Positions 43,434-55,084 of a stretch of 64,000 nucleotides of DNA are shown one piece after another. Origin of the DNA: Rhizomys pruinosus (Eukaryota > Chordata > Mammalia > Rodentia > Spalacidae); the NCBI GenBank assembly GCA_009823505.1, contig VZQC01013830.1:476926-540925 (forward strand), given 5' to 3'. Numbering within the stretch: the first letter of the stretch is position 1; every line of letters begins with the position of its first letter. The position numbers and the translations under genes are program-made. The notes beneath the pieces were generated by a model. That model was not told where the DNA came from and did not search any database. It worked only from the letters and a program-made list of their open reading frames with translations.

Positions 43434-44607
43434 GTGAAGAGGCATTTAGGACCTACACTGGAATACAGGCAAGGAGAAGCTCACATGCCAGGAACACTAA
43501 GAAGAGACAACAGAGGAAAGGGGCAGGATAATCCCATATCAAGCTCTACCAACCCTATGGAAGATTCCTACAGTGGGATCCCCATGGGGATGGCCCAGGA
43601 CACAGATATCAGAAACACAATTGGAAACATAAAGAATTACAAGATTATAAAGAACAAATCAAAGAACTAAGAAAAGAGAATGAAGAACTCAAGAAGGACC
43701 TAGAGAGAGAGAGAATGACAAACTCCGGAAGGAACTGGAAACACTGAAAAGATCCCATGCTGAAAAAGATAAGGAAACCAACCAGCGAAGCAAAGAGCTA
43801 CAGGAAGAGATTGAGAAGCTCCAAAAATAAGTAGAAATGCTAAAGAAATCAGAAGAGGAAATGAAAAAGGAAATCAAACACTCATCCAATCAAGAAGAAA
43901 GGAGTGGAAAAAGCCTCAGAAGCAGAATGGAGGAAGCAAAACAAAGAATATCAGACCTGGAAGATAACACAGAACAATTAAAAAGCTCAAATAAAGATTA
44001 TGAAAAATTTAAAAATACACAAAAGTGGAACAACCAGGAAATATGGGACACTATGAAAAGACCAAACCTCCGCATCATAGGAATAGAGGAAGGAGAAGAA
44101 TCTCAAGAGAATAGTATTGATCAGATCTTCAACAGAATAATAGATGAAAATTTCCCCAAACTAAAAATAGACAAGCCCATACAAATACAAGAAGCACATA
44201 GGACCCCAAATAGACAAGATCAGAAAAGAAACACCCCACGCCATATCATAGTTAAAATGCTAGATGCCCAAAACAAAGACAAAATTCTGAGGGCCACAAA
44301 AGAAAAACAAGTCACATACAAAGGGAAACCCATCAGAATTACAACTGACTTCTCGCCTCAAACCATGAAAGCAAGAAGAACATGGAGCAAAGCATTCCCT
44401 GTGTTAAGGGACTATGGATGCCAACCCAGAATACTTTACCCAGCAAAAATGTCGACTATACTTGAAGGAGAGAGAAAAATCTTCCATGACATAAACAAGA
44501 TGATGGAATACATGTCTGGAAAACCAACTCTTCATAAAATACTTGAAGCAATTCAAAGGGCAGAAGAGAGGAGCAACAATCCTCAAACACCTAGGAAAAG
44601 AAACTAA
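43434..44607 (+). pseudogene. L1 ORF1 (RNA-binding protein), broken
   Basis: ORF1p is the L1 nucleic-acid chaperone: a coiled coil, then an RRM and a C-terminal domain. The coiled-coil part is split over three frames. The frame changes near 43632 and again in the GA run at 43702-43714, and TAA at 43828-43830 stops the third frame. From 43837 to the stop at 44607 the frame is open for 256 residues, with WDTMKRPNLRIIGIEEGEE (RRM) and the C-terminal region containing DFSPQTMKARRTWSKAF. The copy cannot make a normal ORF1p. Confidence 0.88.
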
Positions 44608-44651
44608 CAAAAACATAACCATAGGAGCAAAATCAAAGGCTAGAAGTCCAA

Positions 44652-47600
44652 ATGGATAATAAAGTGAAAGGAAGCAACATCCATCTTTCAATTGTAACCT
44701 TAAATATTAATGGGCTAAACTCCCCAATCAAAAGGCATAGACTGGGAGAATGGATTAGGAAACAAAACCCATCTATATGCTGTCTACAAGAAACCCATCT
44801 CAATTTCAAGGATAGGCACCAACTTAAGGTGAAGGGTTGGAAGAAAGTATTCCAAGCAAATGGTACCAAAAAGAAAGCGGGTGTGGCTATTCTAATATCA
44901 GACAAAATAGACTTCAAAGCAAAAGAAATCAAAAGAGACAAAGAGGGCCATTACATCCTTATTAAAGGAACAATTGACGATGAAGATTTCACAATCATAA
45001 ATATATATGCACCAAACATCAGTGCACCAAACTTTATAAAGACAATTCTTCAGGATCTCAAGGCACAGATTAACCCCAGCACACTAATACTAGGGGACTT
45101 CAATACCCCATTAAGTCCTCTAGACAGATCAACAGGACAAAGGATAAACAGAGAGACATCTGAACTAAATGACACAATACACCAAATGGACCTCACAGAC
45201 ATCTACCGAATATTTCACCCAAACACCAGAGAATACACTTTCTACTCAGCACCTCATGGAACATTCTCCAAAATAGACCATATACTGGGACACAGGGAAA
45301 AACTCAACAAATATAAAAAGATTGAAATAATCTCATGCATTCTATCAGACCACAGTGCAATAAAACTCAATATCAACACCAGAATAAACCCTACAACCTA
45401 CAGGAACACATGGAGACTAAACAACACTCTCCTGAATAATGAGTGGGTCAAGGAAGAAATAAAAAAAGAAATAAAAACATTCCTGGAACTGAATGACAAT
45501 GATAAAACAACACAGCAAAATCTATGGGACACTCTTAAAGCAATCCTAAGAGGGAAGTTTATAGCTCTAAGTGCCCACATTAAAAAAACAGAAAGAGCAC
45601 AAGTGAATGATCTAACACTGCAGCTAAAAATACTTGAGAGACAACAACAAATGAACCCTAAACGGAGCAGACAAGAAGAAATAACAAAAATCAGAGCAGA
45701 GATCAATGAAATAGAAACAAAGAAAACCATACAAAAAATCAATGAATCCAAAAGTTGGTTCTTTGAGAGAATAAACAAGATAGACAGACCTCTAGCCCAG
45801 TTAACCAAAAGAAAGAGGGAACAACTCCAAATCAATAGAATCTGTGATGAAAGGGGAAATATCACAACAGACAATGAAAAGATCCAGACAATCATACGGG
45901 ACTACTTCAAAAACTTATATTCTACTAAGTTTGAAAACCTAGAAGAAATGGATGAATATCTGAAATCCTGGGAATCACCAAAGCTCAACCAAGAAGAGAT
46001 CGACAGCCTAAACAGACCAATAGTACAGGAAGAAATCGAAGATGTAATAAGTAGCCTCCCAACCAAAAAATGCCCAGGCCCGGATGGATTCACGGCAGAA
46101 TTCTATAAAATATTTCGTAAAGACTTACAACCATTACTACTTAAATTGTTTAGAAGGATACAAATGGAGGGACTTCTCCCAAATTCCTTCTATGAAGCCA
46201 GCATTACGCTACTACCAAAACCAGGGAAAGATACAACCAAAAAGGAGAACTATAGACCCATCTCCCTAATGAACACAGATGCCAAAATTCTAAACAGGAT
46301 TCTGGCAAATCGCATACAGACTCACATCAAGAAAATCATCCACCATGACCAAGTTGGATTCATACCAGACATGCAGGGATGGTTCAACATACGAAAATCA
46401 ATAAACATCATCAAACATATCAATGGACTGAAGGACAAAAACCACACCATCATCTCAATTGATGCGGAGAAAGCCTTTGACAAAATCCAGCACCCTTTCA
46501 TGTTTAAAGTCCTGGAGGGAATTGGTCTGGAGGGATCATTCCTCAATGTAATCAAAGCCATATACAGGAAACCCACAGCCAATATCATCCTAAATGGGGA
46601 AATGACAGAAGCATTCCCCTTAAAGGTAGGAACTCGGCAAGGCTGCCCCCTGTCACCACTCCTCTTCAATATAGTGCTGGAAACCCTTGCTAGGGCAATA
46701 AGGCAAGAAAAGGAAATTAAAGGAGTTCTAATTGGAAAAGAGGAAATCAAGCTATCCCTTTTTGCTGATGATATGATTGTCTACCTAAGGGATGCTAAGA
46801 ACTCCACCAGAAAACTCCTAGAAATGATTAAGAGCTTTGGTAAAGTGGCAGGATACAAAATAAATCTAGAAAAATCAGTAGCCTTTCTTTACACCAACAA
46901 CAAGCAACTGAAGAAGGACTACAAGGAGACCTTCCCACTCACAATAGCCTCAAAAACAATAAAATACCTAGGAACAAACCTAACCAAAGACACCAAGGAT
47001 CTCTACAACAAAAATTTTAAACCCCTGAAAAAGGAAATTGAGGAAGACATCAGAAGATGGACAAACCTCCCATGCTCATGGATTGGGAAAATAAATATAG
47101 TAAAAATGTCCATCCTACCCAAACTAGTGTACAGATTTAATGCGATCCCAATCAGAATCCCCAAGAGTTTCTTCACAGGCCTGGAAAAAAAAATCCTCAA
47201 TTTCATTTGGAAAAACAAAAGACCCCGAATAGCCAAAGCAACCCTGAGTGAAAAGAGCAATACAGGGGGGATCGCTATACCAGACATCAAACTATACTAT
47301 AGGGCTATAGTCATAAAGACAGCCTGGTACTGGCACAAAAACAGACCAGTTGACCAATGGAATAAAACTGAAGATCCAAACCTGAGCTCATACAATTTCA
47401 GCCACCTCATATTTGACAAGGGGGCCAAGAAGACACAATGGAAGAAAGACAGCATCTTCAGCAAGTGGTGCTGGCAAAACTGGATCACCACTTGTAGAAG
47501 AATGAAATTAAACCCCTACCTCTCACCTTGTACAAAGGTCAACTCCAGATGGACCAAAGACCTCAACGTGAAACCCCAAACTCTGGAGGTGATAGAAGAG

Positions 47601-48455
47601 AAGCTTGGCAGCAGACTACAAGACATAGGTGTAGGAAAAGACTTCCTAAATCAGACAGCAGCTGCACAAGAAATAAGATCGACAATTGACAAATGGGACC
47701 TCATTAAACTCAAAAGCTTCTGTACATCAAAGGAAGCAATAAAGGAAGTGAGGAGAAGACCCACAGAGTGGGAGGAAACCTTCACAGCAGATACATCTGA
47801 CAAAGCATTAATTTCCAGAGTATACAAGCTACTCAAAAAACAAAGAAGAAAGAAAACAAATGAATCATTCAAAAGATGGAGCAAAGATCTGAATAGAGAC
47901 TTCACAGAGGAGGAGTTAGAGATGGCCGAGAAACATCTTAAGAAGTGTTCAACATCTCTGATAATTAAGGAAATGCAAATTAAAACCACTTTGAGATATC
48001 ACCTTACTCCAATAAGACTGGCTAGGATCAGGAACACGAATGATACCAAGTGCTGGAGAGGTTGTGGGGAAAGGGGAACACTCATCCATTGCTGGTGGGA
48101 ATGTAAACTTGTACAGCCACTATGGAAAGCAGTGTGGAGAACCCTTAGAAGACTCAAAATGAGCCTTCCATTTGACCCAGTCATACCACTCCTGGGTATA
48201 TACCCACAAGACACAACTTACTGCAAAGATACATGCACAGCTATGTTTATTGCAGCTCTCTTCACAATAGCAAAGAGCTGGAACCAACCCAAATGCCCCT
48301 CAACTGATGAGTGGATAGAGAAAATGTGGTACATCTACACAATGGAGTTCTATGCAGCAGTAAAGAAAGATGACATCATGAGCTTTGCAGGAAAATGGCT
48401 GGAGCTAGAGGACATGCTGAGTGAAGTAACACAGTCCCAGAAAAACAAACGATGA
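44652..48455 (+). CDS. L1 ORF2 protein (endonuclease / reverse transcriptase), intact frame
   Basis: The frame is open for 1,267 residues, close to the family's usual ~1,280. ORF2p nicks genomic DNA and primes reverse transcription of L1 RNA there. The N-terminal endonuclease (about 1-240) keeps its expected residues: N18 in LNIN, E47 in QETH, D149/N151 in GDFN, D209 in KIDH, and SDH at 232-234. The reverse transcriptase has FADD at 704-707. The C-terminal cysteine motif C-x3-C-x7-H-x4-C falls at 1134, 1138, 1146 and 1151. The start is the first Met of the frame, 44 bp after the ORF1 stop. No stop or frameshift is visible; activity is not shown. Without its own ORF1p the copy is unlikely to move efficiently. 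Confidence 0.95.
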   Translation: MDNKVKGSNIHLSIVTLNINGLNSPIKRHRLGEWIRKQNPSICCLQETHLNFKDRHQLKVKGWKKVFQANGTKKKAGVAILISDKIDFKAKEIKRDKEGHYILIKGTIDDEDFTIINIYAPNISAPNFIKTILQDLKAQINPSTLILGDFNTPLSPLDRSTGQRINRETSELNDTIHQMDLTDIYRIFHPNTREYTFYSAPHGTFSKIDHILGHREKLNKYKKIEIISCILSDHSAIKLNINTRINPTTYRNTWRLNNTLLNNEWVKEEIKKEIKTFLELNDNDKTTQQNLWDTLKAILRGKFIALSAHIKKTERAQVNDLTLQLKILERQQQMNPKRSRQEEITKIRAEINEIETKKTIQKINESKSWFFERINKIDRPLAQLTKRKREQLQINRICDERGNITTDNEKIQTIIRDYFKNLYSTKFENLEEMDEYLKSWESPKLNQEEIDSLNRPIVQEEIEDVISSLPTKKCPGPDGFTAEFYKIFRKDLQPLLLKLFRRIQMEGLLPNSFYEASITLLPKPGKDTTKKENYRPISLMNTDAKILNRILANRIQTHIKKIIHHDQVGFIPDMQGWFNIRKSINIIKHINGLKDKNHTIISIDAEKAFDKIQHPFMFKVLEGIGLEGSFLNVIKAIYRKPTANIILNGEMTEAFPLKVGTRQGCPLSPLLFNIVLETLARAIRQEKEIKGVLIGKEEIKLSLFADDMIVYLRDAKNSTRKLLEMIKSFGKVAGYKINLEKSVAFLYTNNKQLKKDYKETFPLTIASKTIKYLGTNLTKDTKDLYNKNFKPLKKEIEEDIRRWTNLPCSWIGKINIVKMSILPKLVYRFNAIPIRIPKSFFTGLEKKILNFIWKNKRPRIAKATLSEKSNTGGIAIPDIKLYYRAIVIKTAWYWHKNRPVDQWNKTEDPNLSSYNFSHLIFDKGAKKTQWKKDSIFSKWCWQNWITTCRRMKLNPYLSPCTKVNSRWTKDLNVKPQTLEVIEEKLGSRLQDIGVGKDFLNQTAAAQEIRSTIDKWDLIKLKSFCTSKEAIKEVRRRPTEWEETFTADTSDKALISRVYKLLKKQRRKKTNESFKRWSKDLNRDFTEEELEMAEKHLKKCSTSLIIKEMQIKTTLRYHLTPIRLARIRNTNDTKCWRGCGERGTLIHCWWECKLVQPLWKAVWRTLRRLKMSLPFDPVIPLLGIYPQDTTYCKDTCTAMFIAALFTIAKSWNQPKCPSTDEWIEKMWYIYTMEFYAAVKKDDIMSFAGKWLELEDMLSEVTQSQKNKR

Positions 48456-48564
48456 ATGGTATCCCTCATCTGTGGATGCTAGTGCCAATTACCTAGTTGT
48501 AAGTATTTCTTGTGTAGGGCCCCCTCAGCTTTGGTCCAAAGCAGTTGGGCGTGATGCATATTGG

Positions 48565-48599
<35 letters not shown>

Positions 48600-48799
48600 G
48601 AAAGGACTGAATCAAAGAACTGACTGAAACAGTGAACTTTTGCTCAAAACAGTCAACTTCCTCATGGAGAATATTGAGAAAGACTGAGAAAGAGATGAAA
48701 AGCATGCTTGGCAGAATGCATGAGCTCTGGCGGGGTGGGGGAATGCGGGGGAACACGGATCTAGATTTGTTAAAAAAATAAATTTATGTGGAAAAAAAA
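48456..48799 (+). other. L1 3'UTR
   Basis: It contains (CAA)n at 48569-48600, then 'catggagaatattgagaaag', a G-rich stretch at 48730-48750 and an A-rich end. The same 3'UTR occurs at 29650-29878 and, inverted, at the right edge (63878-64000), so the family has several copies here. Confidence 0.88.
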
Positions 48800-48811
48800 A
48801 TGAAAGCTCTG

Positions 48812-49290
48812 AAAGCACAGATGCGAAGATGAGGAAGGATGATTGACTTTGAATGAATGACCTGCTCTAGAACTAGGGATGAAAAGCTGATCATGTATTA
48901 AGATTAGAGTGGACCAAACTTGTCCTTCTCCAATAAATCTGGAGAAACTGTTTTGAATAAAAATGATGAGTGGGGCCTGACTTAAGGGCACAATTCTAGG
49001 AACAGAGTTCCAAAGACAGTTTCATCTGCACAGTTCCAAGAGACATCTGGGCGAACAGGTAGCTTCTGAGCTTGGCCCCACTCTTAACTAAATTTGAGAG
49101 TTAGGTTTTTGTTTAATTGTCAGGTTGGCACAGTAACACTGCAACCAGCTGTAAATGCGTTGATTTTCTTCCATGTGCCACCACGAACCTGAATTCTCCT
49201 TCCTCACTCCATTCTTCTGTGTTTTATTTTACTATGGAAAGCTAGGATTCCTGCTAATGGACTCAGACTTCAGATGTCATAGATTCTTTT
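48812..49290. other. Intron, no repeat recognised
   Basis: Nothing identifiable on either strand. Confidence 0.45.
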
Positions 49291-49294
49291 TTTA

Positions 49295-49521
49295 ATTTTT
49301 AAAATTTTATTTATTATTTTTTATATGTATGAGTATACTGTCTGCATGTAGGTTGGTGCACCTGTGTCCTGCAATGCTGCAGAGGTCAGAAGAGGGAGTC
49401 AGATTCCCCTGCAACTGGAACCAAAGATGGTTCTTAGCTGCCATGTGGGTCCTGGGAATAGAACCCGGGTCCTCTGCAAGAGCAGTTGGTGCTCTTAACT
49501 GCTGAGTCATTTCTCCAGCCC
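49295..49521 (-). mobile_element. B2/B3-type SINE
   Basis: 'gtgggtcctgggaatagaac' to 'gagtcatttctccagccc'. The flanks 'gtcatagattctt' on both sides are a clean duplication. Confidence 0.94.
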
Positions 49522-49639
49522 TGTCATAGATTCTTACTAAATAATTTGGATTAACATCTTAGCAACTATTTCTTAGTGACTATTACTGGCATCTTGAGAC
49601 CTTGCCTTACTAAAAACACCCTTTTGCAGGGAAGATTTT

Positions 49640-49858
49640 TACATTTTAATTAATTAATATACGTGTACGAGTGTTTTGCTTTAATGTATGTTAGTGCACC
49701 ATGTGTGTGCAATACCTGCAGAGGCCAGAAGAGGGCATAGGATCCCCTGGAACTGGAGTTACAGATGGTTGTTAATCACCATGTGGATGCTGGGAATCCA
49801 ACCCAGGTCTTATGTAAGAGCAGCCAGTGCTGTACTGCTGAGCTATCTGTGTAGCCCA
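49640..49858 (-). mobile_element. B2/B3-type SINE, older
   Basis: 'gatcccctggaactggagtt' and 'tgagctatctgtgtagccc'. Confidence 0.86.
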
Positions 49859-49932
49859 GCAGGGGAGATTTTCATCAGCCTTCCTCCCTCTGACCCTGCA
49901 GGAGAGGTTGGCTTGGAGCCTCTGCTTGGCTT

Positions 49933-50411
49933 TGTAAGAGAGGCCCACACTGACTCCATTTTAAGTATAGCCACCATTTTAAGCAATTACTAGAACCTGC
50001 CCAATTCGGGGAAAGGTCAGTTGCTCAAGGTCAGTTGCTCAAGGCCTCAAGAACAGCTAACAAAATTTAAACTTGTTTAAGGTAACTGTTGGTATGTGAG
50101 GGCAGATGGACTGACCCAACATTTCCTCATTCCAGTTACAGGATTTTGTCTAAAGATAACCTTTGGTATGTGGGGGCAGGTGGGCTGACATAACCATGAG
50201 CTGCAACTCTGCTATTATCCAACACGGCTAGAAGTTACCCAAACCCCGCTAAAATTCCCCTAGACCCTGTATAAAAGGCCTGGGAGCCAAGTTATCGGGG
50301 TTGGAGCCTTTTTCCTCCCACCCCAGCATGCTGGTTTACTTTTTCCCCCCGAAATAAAGTCTTGGTTTTCCATCCTTCGGTGTGTCTGGTGTGGATTCTC
50401 GGACCCTAACA
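49933..50411 (+). mobile_element. Solo LTR, gammaretrovirus-like (ERV class I)
   Basis: This 479-bp LTR begins TGTAAGAG and ends CTAACA, flanked by a perfect 4-bp duplication gctt (49929-49932 and 50412-50415). It has a TATA box in 'tgtataaaaggcctggg' near 50270, the polyadenylation signal 'aataaa' near 50352, and the ending 'ggattctcggaccctaaca' typical of class I rodent ERV LTRs. No internal viral genes remain; recombination between two LTRs is the usual origin. The U3 has two short internal duplications. Confidence 0.85.
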
Positions 50412-50675
50412 GCTTCACAGGGAAGGAGAGGACGGTTGGCCAGTTCTGCAGCTCCCAGGATTTGCTTTTTGAGCCATCCCATGTGGCTTTGATTCCAGAG
50501 GAGAAACAGAAAATCTGTGGAATGTACTTAGAAGAAAAGTTGACTTTGGGCACTGGAAACAGTTTGGATCCAGTTTAAAGTGAATTAACTTTTCTGTAAA
50601 GGACTAGGGAGTGGCTATTTTAGGTTTTGTGGACCACATTGTGTCACATATCCTTCTTTCTTTTTTATAACCCTT

Positions 50676-50930
50676 GGGCTGGAGAGATGGCCTAGCGGTT
50701 AAGAGCGCCGACCGCTCTTACAGAGGACCCGGGTTCGATCCCCAGCACCCACATGGCGGCTGAGAACCGTCTGAAACTCCAATTCCAGGAGAACTCCAGT
50801 TCCAGGGGAATCCGACGCCCTCTTCTGACCTCCGCGGCATTGCACGACACGGGTGCACAGACTTGCATGCAGACAGTACATTCATACACATACCAGAAAT
50901 ATAAAATAAAAAAATTAATAAAAAAAAAGT
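50676..50930 (+). mobile_element. B2/B3-type SINE, duplication subfamily
   Basis: This is the cleanest plus-strand example: head 'gggctggagagatggcctag', B-box-like 'gggttcgatcc', internal duplication 'attccaggagaactccagtt', A-rich tail. Confidence 0.96.
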
Positions 50931-51204
50931 ATCAAAACCATTCTTAAGCTTGGATCACAAAAATAGACCTCACCTTCGATGGTAACACTCAAGCACCCTT
51001 CTCCCCATAGCCTTAAGCACTTGTGTCTGGCAGGGAGAGGCTGTCCCTTGTGCATACAGTGCCAGCTACAAATGCCTCCTCTTAAGCCTGGAACAAACCA
51101 CACCCTCTCCTTCCTGAAGCTCGAGGTGGCTATGACCACTAGTCTGGAAATCTCACCCCAGCACTAAATTTTGCATTCAGGATACTGGAAAATAAGAGCT
51201 CCCT

Positions 51205-51395
51205 TCCTTTCCTTCCTTCCCGTCTCTTCTCTCTCTCTCTCTCTGCCCTCCCTCCCTCCCTCCTCCTCCTCCCTCCTTCCCTCCCTCCTCCCTCCTCCCT
51301 CCCTCCCTCCCCCCTCCCTCCCTCCCTCCCTCCCTCCCTCTCTGTTCCCCTCTTTCCCACCCTCCTTCCCTCCCTTCCTTTCTTCCTTCTTTCTG
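51205..51395. repeat. (CTCCC)n pyrimidine tract
   Basis: ctcc/ccct units over about 190 bp; low complexity with spurious ORFs. Confidence 0.95.
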
Positions 51396-51399
51396 CAGT

Positions 51400-51450
51400 G
51401 TTAAGATCTTAACAGCATGCCACCACTGAGCTACATCCCCACCCACTACT
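51400..51450 (-). mobile_element. ID-like SINE fragment
   Basis: 'catgccaccactgagctaca' is an antisense ID-type head; only about 50 bp is left, joined to the pyrimidine tract. Confidence 0.5.
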
Positions 51451-51474
51451 TTCTAACTATTCAAACATACAAAC

Positions 51475-51484
51475 GTGTGTGTGC

Positions 51485-51539
<55 letters not shown>

Positions 51540-51565
51540 AGAGAAAGAGAGAGAGAGAGACTCAG
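51475..51565. repeat. (GT)n(GA)n microsatellite
   Basis: About 10 GT units run directly into about 25 GA units with aaag interruptions. Confidence 0.95.
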
Positions 51566-51569
51566 AGAG

Positions 51570-52000
51570 AATGAGAGGGATGTTGAATACTATCTGAGCA
51601 TTTTGCTAATTTAAACTATTTAGAATTCCACCTTGTTTTTCTTAGGCATCCATATTCTAGTCGATACAGAAAATGCTTTTATTAAACTATAACCAAAATT
51701 AATAGGATGCTTAGATTCTTGAAGATTTCCATGCTTATGTCCTTTTGCTCAGGTCTTCATTCCTCTAATGAATATTTATTGGGCATTTAGTACCTTCTAA
51801 ATGCTGTTCCAAGTACAGGCATATGACAATGAACAAAACAGAAAAAAATTCCCTACTCTTCTGGAGTTTAGGGGAAACAAAGTGAAAAACAAGTTATGAG
51901 ATTAAAGATCATAGAACGTTACGTGCTGAAAAGCACGATGAAGAGAAGTGGACTTGAACAGCTGTCATAGTTGGGAATACTGGGAAGTATATAAACAGGC
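51570..52000. other. Intron, no repeat recognised
   Basis: No SINE, exon or tandem repeat is visible. The text at 51740-51900 may be a worn old repeat. Confidence 0.4.
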
Positions 52001-52002
52001 AT

Positions 52003-52158
52003 TTTTCTTTTTTGGTCTTTTTGAGACAGGGTCTCCTTTTACTCCCAGCTGGCCTGGAGCTCACTATGTAGACCAGGTGGGCCCTGAACTCACAGAGATC
52101 TGCCTGCCTCTGCCGCCTGAGTGCTGGGATTAAAGGCGTGTGCCACCACGCCTGGCAG
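52003..52158 (-). mobile_element. B1 SINE
   Basis: 'cttttttggtctttttgaga' to 'gtgccaccacgcctggc'. The flanks 'aggcatttttct' and 'agacatttttct' suggest the duplication. Confidence 0.94.
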
Positions 52159-52394
52159 ATTTTGTTTTCTTCCTTTTTTTTTTTTAAGCAGACATTTTTC
52201 TAATTAACCCCCCCTGCTATATACAAGCTACTGCTGTAACAAATACTCAGTTGTTTGATAATCAATTTCATATTGTTCTTTTAATTTACAAAAGGTTTAT
52301 AGATTTATAGTGACAATCGTAATGCTACTGAAGTGTTTCTACCAGATTCACAGTAGACCCAAAGTTGTTGCATGATGCATATTTCTTTTTTATA

Positions 52395-52730
52395 TGTTTG
52401 TTATTTTTATTTATGTGTATGACTATATTTATTTATTATTATTATTATTATTTGTCTTTTCGAGACAGGGTGTCCCTATAGCCCCAGCTGTCCTGGAACT
52501 CACTCTGGTCACAAGACCAGGCTGGCCTTGAACTCACAGAGATCCACCTGCCTCTACCTCCCGAGTGCTGGGTATATTTATTATTTCTATTTTGTGTGCA
52601 TGACTATTACCCGAATGTATGTAAGCACATCCATGTCCTGCATGCAATGCCTGAGGACGTCAGAAGAGGACATCGGATCCTCGGCAAGAGCACCCAGTGC
52701 TATTAACCATTGAGCCATCTTTCCAGCCCC
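52395..52730 (-). mobile_element. B2/B3-type SINE split by a B1
   Basis: The tail-side part 'ttttatttatgtgtatgact' ends at 52430, a B1 (52452-52572, minus) follows, and the same SINE resumes 'ttctattttgtgtgcatgac' to 'gagccatctttccagcccc'. Both flanks of the B1 contain 'tatatttattatt'. Confidence 0.8.
52452..52572 (-). mobile_element. B1 SINE inserted in a B2/B3 SINE
   Basis: 'gtcttttcgagacagggtgt' to 'ctacctcccgagtgctggg'. The last head part is missing, so the insertion or a later deletion was imprecise. Confidence 0.88.
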
Positions 52731-52879
52731 ATGATGCATATTTCAGTAAATGAACACTGACTATGGGTTATATAGCAGGACCTATGTCCAGTCCTGACAG
52801 GTGCTTCTCATTGGGATAATCTTTCACTTAGAGACTGAGAAAGCAGTAGAGAATGAGACGGCATAACAGGTTATGACTG

Positions 52880-53285
52880 TGTTCTAGTTTGCTTCTCCAT
52901 TGCTGCAAAAAACCACTCTGACCAATACCAAGTTGAGGAGGAAAGGGCTTATTTGTCTTATATCTCCCTTGTCAAGTTCATCACTTAGGGCATCCAAAGT
53001 AGAAACTCAGGGCAGGGAGGTAGGAGCTGAAGTACAGGCCATGGAGGAACACTGCTTACTGGCATATTCCTCTGGTCCATCTCAGCCTGCTTTCTTAAAC
53101 AGTACAGAACCACCTGCCCAGGGGTGGCACCACACACAGTGGGCTGGGCCCTCCCACATCACTCAACTGTCAAGACAATATTTCACAGAGGAAGACCCAG
53201 TCCAATGGAGGCAATTCTCCAATTGAGGCTCCCTCAACCCAGGTGCATCAAGTTGACACTACAGCTGTCCAGCACAGGGAGAGAG
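52880..53285 (+). repeat. Dispersed rodent repeat (family not named)
   Basis: It starts 'ttctagtttgcttctccatt' and ends 'gcatcaagttgacactacag' / 'tgtccagcaca'. It is related in its first part to 2505-2866 and shares the interior layout (ctctgaccaa..., ...cttattt). Confidence 0.58.
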
Positions 53286-53513
53286 AGGTATCAGTGCTAC
53301 AGGAGCAATGATGATCAGGTAACAGATACTTCTTGGAAGAATGGAGGGAGTGGGATGAGAAGTTATTGTTCAAGGCCAAACCTGAAATATAACTGTGGCA
53401 GTAATCATACAGAGGAAGATGTGTCAGGATAATATTTTAAAAGGATAGGTGACTTTAATTGTATGGATGGTCTATTTCACACTTTCCCAGATATGGAGAG
53501 TTAGAAAATAAAT

Positions 53514-53562
<49 letters not shown>

Positions 53563-53565
53563 ATA
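53514..53565. repeat. (AAAT)n microsatellite
   Basis: About 12 aaat units. Confidence 0.96.
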
Positions 53566-53725
53566 CCTGGTAACTACCTGGTTACCCCACCCTGCATAAA
53601 TAATGCCACCTAACGGGAGTAAGCTGCTACCATTAATAGTTTCCCTATAGAATCTGGCTGAGGTTTGATTCATGGGGAAAAGAAACATTTGTTAAAACAG
53701 TTATTTTAAAACCCCTTGATTTGAG

Positions 53726-53945
53726 GCTGGCAAGATGGCTCAACAGTTAAGAGCACTGACTGCTCTTGTAGAGGACCTAGGTTCAATCCCAGAATCCACA
53801 TGATGGTTAACAACCATCCATAATTCCAGTTCCAGGGGAGTGTGATGTCTTCTTTGGACCCACAAAGACTTTGTATGACATGGGTACACTTACACACATG
53901 CAGGCAATACACTCATACACATAAAATAAAAATAATAAAATATTT
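53726..53945 (+). mobile_element. B2/B3-type SINE, older
   Basis: 'aggctggcaagatggctcaa' through 'cagttccaggggagtgtgat' to an aaaat tail. Imperfect flanks 'ttttaaaaccccttgatttg' and 'tttttaaaccctcgatttgt'. Confidence 0.9.
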
Positions 53946-54044
53946 TTAAACCCTCGATTTGTTTTGATGAGATTTAACCTTAGACTATAAATCATGAAGA
54001 GTCTAATTTGGCATAGAAGTGGACTCAAAATATATTTTTGTTGT

Positions 54045-54137
54045 TATTGAGAGAGGACCTCACTACGTAACCCAGGCTAGACTGGCACTCTCCATCTTCC
54101 TGCCTCTGCCTCCCCAGTGCTGGGATCACACAGGTCA
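54045..54137 (-). mobile_element. Old B1-related SINE
   Basis: 'gagaggacctcactacgtaa' and 'tgcctctgcctccccagtgc' are antisense B1-like. Confidence 0.65.
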
Positions 54138-54164
54138 AAAAAATCTTTTTTTTTTAAAAATCCA

Positions 54165-54270
54165 CCCAAACAAACAAACAGATCAACAAGCAAACAAACA
54201 AAGCAAACAAATAAAGCAAACAAATAAAGCAAACAAATAAAGCAAACAAATAAAGCAAACAAATAAAGCC
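54165..54270. repeat. 13-bp tandem repeat (aaacaaataaagc)n
   Basis: The last six units are near-identical; the first are looser caaa/acag units. Confidence 0.94.
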
Positions 54271-54441
54271 TACCACCAGAATGATTCTCCTAATACCAGT
54301 CAATCTGTGTGTCTGAAATAGAACATGAGGATTAAGACTTGGGATTTTGGGGGTGTGGGGGGATTTGGGGGAAGTGGGGGGATTTTCATCCTGTTATGGC
54401 TGGCTTTTCTTCCTTGTGTTCTTTAAGAATGCATTTGGTGT

Positions 54442-54592
54442 GTGCTGGGCATGGTGTCGCACGCCTTTAATCCCAGCACTCTGGAGGCAGAGGCAGGTGA
54501 ATCTTTGTGAGTTCAAGGCCAGCCTGGTCTGCAGAATGAGTTCCAGGCCAGCTGAGGCTACAGAGAGACCCTGTCTCAAAAACACAAAAGAA
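54442..54592 (+). mobile_element. B1 SINE
   Basis: 'gtgctgggcatggtgtcgca' to 'gagaccctgtctcaaaaaca'. The flanks 'agaatgcatttggtgt' on both sides are a perfect duplication. Confidence 0.96.
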
Positions 54593-54911
54593 TGCATTTG
54601 GTGTTACTAAAGAATAAATGTGCTATTATACAAACAATTCTGAGAGTTTAAAACAAAGGGTGCATTATAATTGCATTTAGAAATATTTGCCAATTTAAAC
54701 TGATTTTTCAGTCCTCTAGGATCACAAATCAAATATTTGATCACTTCAAAACCAAATTTAAAAAACTGGATTCCAACTTAGTACTGCTTTAGAAGTTGGA
54801 AATACACAAATATGTTGAGGAATACTTGAATTTATTAATTTATTTTGGATCAGATCAAAATTTATAAAAGAGACTCTGACCTAGCAACTTCTGTTTAAAA
54901 AGGTAGATGGA

Positions 54912-55082
54912 CGCTGGGCGTGGTGGCACATGCCTTTAATCCTAGCACTCAGGAGGCAGAGGCAGGCAGATCTTTGTGAGTTCAAGGCCAGCCTGGTCTA
55001 CAGAGTGAGTTCCAGGACAGCTGGGGCTACAGGGAAACCCTGTCTCGAAAATACCAAAAAGAAAAAAAAAAAAAAGAAAAAA
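54912..55082 (+). mobile_element. B1 SINE
   Basis: 'cgctgggcgtggtggcacat' to 'gggaaaccctgtctcgaaaa' with an A-rich tail. Confidence 0.95.
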
Positions 55083-55084
55083 GG

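Larger units (their letters stand above)
43107..48799 (+). mobile_element. Near full-length LINE-1 retrotransposon
   Basis: The element has a 5' region, a broken ORF1, a complete-looking ORF2, a 3'UTR with a CAA repeat and an A-rich end. Imperfect 12-bp flanks (atgaaagtgctg at 43095, atgaaagctctg at 48800, two mismatches) are consistent with target-site duplication. It sits in a Cfap43 intron in the orientation opposite to the gene, the more common orientation for retained intronic L1s. The total of about 5.7 kb is slightly short of a full-length rodent L1. Confidence 0.92.

Noticed and set aside
45398..48214. Minus-strand ORFs of 95-165 residues opposite L1 ORF2
   Set aside because: They are antisense shadows of the ORF2 reading frame.
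50676..50760. tRNA gene
   Set aside because: The B-box-like motif belongs to the tRNA-derived head of a SINE; no cloverleaf can be completed. The same holds for every other SINE head here.
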